Source of the DNA: Amphirosellinia nigrospora
Lineage: Eukaryota > Ascomycota > Sordariomycetes > Xylariales > Xylariaceae
Assembly (NCBI GenBank): GCA_004123355.1
Contig: SCHM01000001.1
Span: forward strand, 11,418,193 to 11,482,192
Direction: 5' to 3'
Length of the DNA stretch: 64,000 nt
Below are positions 61,863 to 64,000 of the stretch, in pieces. The position numbers were made by a program, and so were the translations under genes. Positions within the stretch are counted from its first letter, which is position 1. Each line of letters opens with the position of its first letter. The notes under the pieces were generated by a model. It was not told the origin of the DNA, made no database searches, and saw only the letters and a program-made list of their open reading frames with translations.

Positions 61863-61879
61863 AATGCATGCATGCATGG
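61863..61879. repeat. (GCAT)n tetranucleotide run
   Basis: Four GCAT units, self-complementary, in gene-poor DNA. Confidence 0.8.
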
Positions 61880-64000
61880 CACTGCCAGGGCAGCCAGGGG
61901 CAGACCAGTTGGGCATGGAATATGGGTGCTAGGGCGGGGTATCACGAATACATATAGTTGATAGCATAAGGATTAGGTAGGTACCTGGTAGTGTAGTATG
62001 CACCTTGGTTTAAACGATTGGTTCTTATTATGTTGTTAACTGCCAACCAATTCACAGCCATCAGCCCTTAGCATCTCATCTGTCTATAAGTGGAGAGATA
62101 TTTTCGCCAAACCAAGACACGAGAAAAGGTGATACGCATAGGTGAAAGTGTGATAACTCTTGGTGACTGCATATTGAGCCCTCCATAAGCTTTTCCGGAT
62201 TTTATAGAGTTGATACGCTACACTGGATTCGGAGATGAGGTCCATTAGCCTAACAAATCAAGACTAGCTGTCGGCCAAAAAGCAGGGGTATGGGAACCCC
62301 TTTCCAGATTGCTCTGCCCTAGTTGGACCGAATACAATGGTTCCTGTAATGAGCCCATGAGCCCGGGACTTGTAATTCTATTCTGGCTGGCTCTCGCTTT
62401 TGATAATGAATGCCCAAATTGCTGTGGTAGAGACATGATAGAGACACGGGATGGCAGGGAGATGGCGTCAGGCATCGAGTGCACGGTGACCTCGAGTAGA
62501 CAGAATGCATGTCTTGGAACGGATGACTGTCAGAACACAATGGCGGATTGAGGCGAATGATTGATCATTCAAAACCATTGCCACAGTGAGACGGTTTTAC
62601 CCCTCTTACTACCTACAAGTACTGACCTTGTTTACTTTTGATATTTCATTGGCGTAGCTTCTATAATAGTGTACTTTGGGACTTAGTATGATTGTTACCG
62701 TTCTTAGTCGTTTTCTTGGTACGGTAATGTTATCTGGGTCAGGGGCGCGCCCACTGGGGTGGGGATCACATAAGTAACATTCTGAACACGGGGGTATGAA
62801 CACTCGGCACGCGTCATGTCATTTTGACGGAACAGTTCTCTGCCGCTCCATGTTGGCTTTCGCTTCTTGCTTTTCCCTGTAGCCAATTGAACTTGTCAAT
62901 ACCGTATTGGGCAGACGCACGCATGAGAGAAGGGAAGTTGGTCGCGATCGACGTACATAGCGCTTGTTTCCCGAGGGTCATAACCCACCTTGCCCACGTT
63001 GTATTTTCTTACTTGCCTCGCATCGCATTTTCCTTGTACGTTCTGGGGTCCCCTCGCAGCAACTAGTCGTACTCTCCAAGTCGTCTGTGGCGTCCCATGA
63101 TCCGACGGTTATGAACCGGAGGTGCTCACTGTCAACAAGAAGCACCGATACTTGGAAGACTATCTGTCTTATACGACGTGTCACCAAGACGAGCTCCCTC
63201 TTTCGCAAGCTTTCCCTAGCCGCTCGCTGAAGTCCAGGTCAGTCAATGTAACCGCCACGTTCGCTAATGCTTTGGGCATAACGATCATCTCCTTCTAGAT
63301 CAATACAACTGCGACGTTGTCGGGTATCTTGGTGGTTTGATGGATAAACAAGTATGGAGTGAAGTTGCAGCTGACGATGTAACATGATGCAGGTCCTGGC
63401 TTTACGACCACTGATTGGAATTTGCCCCACGTACTATTATCGATCCAACCGACTATAATAAGTGCCCTTATATGACTGGGTTCACTTGCATGGTTTTGGC
63501 ATGATTGGACTTGACAGCAAAGTTGTTCTGGAACAAAGGTCTAAGCACACCATAGTACAGCTCATCAAGGGCCTGGATGACGGAGCTGTAATGGTAGGGG
63601 ATCAAAACTATCCTTACCGAGGAACCCCTCGAATTGCGTCGTGAGAGTCGATGCAAATGGGCTCGGCCCAAGCAAGAATTTCAGGTGAGTGATATGAAAG
63701 TTTTCTCTCCTCTGCCCTCTTGTTGGCCTCGGACTTGCCGATTCCAGTCCGGGGTAGTTCGTTCAATTATATGCCTATCTACTCGATGAAGGACCATGCA
63801 TCTACACACATCACCGATCCCTTACCGAGCGACTCACGGTTGTGCGACTTGTTTCAAACCGAAAACATCCCTGATTCAAACCTGTGATTCTTCGCGTTTG
63901 ACTAGGGAAAGCCGTGCTAACAGTGGGGCTAGACACCAATATTCAATGCGAGAAGCTTATCTGGACCTCGTAAAGAGCAGTGTCTACTTCCATATTGGGG

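Larger units (their letters stand above)
55743..64000. other. Gene-poor right end of window
   Basis: About 8.3 kb with no recognised gene on either strand. The part from 55.7 to 60.1 kb is AT-richer and has strong hairpins (56579-56607 and 56956-56982). The longer open stretches at 60.3-60.6, 61.0-61.8 and 62.3-63.7 kb lack family features. A GCAT repeat is at 61863-61879. Confidence 0.45.

Overview
The window looks like a nuclear contig of a filamentous ascomycete (Pezizomycotina), most likely a sordariomycete. The evidence is short introns (about 45-150 nt) with GTRNGT donors, CTAAC/CTGAC branch points and CAG/TAG acceptors, wide intergenic spaces, and fungal families closest in feel to Neurospora-type proteins: a class III-type chitin synthase, OPY2, a RAS-2 GTPase with the [11 protein letters not shown]-loop, and a DUF3405 protein. 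These placements come from recognising protein families by eye; no search was run.

Layout. INO1, inositol-3-phosphate synthase, lies on the minus strand at 0.3-2.0 kb. After a 4.4 kb gap come a paxillin-like LIM protein (6.4-8.7 kb, +), a DUF3405 membrane protein (13.2-15.4 kb, +) and an APH-fold kinase-like protein (18.0-19.0 kb, +). Three minus-strand genes follow: an OPT oligopeptide transporter (19.3-22.4 kb), an OTU2-type deubiquitinase (23.8-24.8 kb) and a chitin synthase (25.4-28.3 kb). Then come four plus-strand genes: OPY2 (32.9-34.3 kb), cytosolic threonyl-tRNA synthetase (36.0-38.5 kb), a type II HAD hydrolase (41.4-42.7 kb) and RAS-2 (47.0-47.8 kb). From 47.8 kb to the right edge there is a 16 kb gene desert. 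It holds one intron-containing tRNA-Tyr, hairpins and a few unassigned coding-like stretches.

The main anomaly is that most otherwise well-conserved genes carry reading-frame breaks. In the genes where I could follow the frames they behave as single-base losses, often in short homopolymer runs, with no stop that clearly arose by substitution. Adding back two bases each makes INO1 and threonyl-tRNA synthetase whole multiples of three. The HAD and RAS-2 genes are fully open. I read this mainly as consensus error in the sequence rather than gene death, so the broken genes are called as CDS.

Functionally this is mostly an ordinary housekeeping and cell-surface neighbourhood: inositol lipid supply, peptide uptake, chitin synthesis, HOG/pheromone scaffold anchoring, Ras signalling, actin/LIM polarity and translation. 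I found no biosynthetic gene cluster, no recognisable transposase or reverse transcriptase, no CRISPR array and no clearly novel system. The most open questions are the coding-like minus-strand stretches at 50.0-52.1 kb, the changed motif I of the HAD protein, and the dispersed TACCTAGGTA palindromes.
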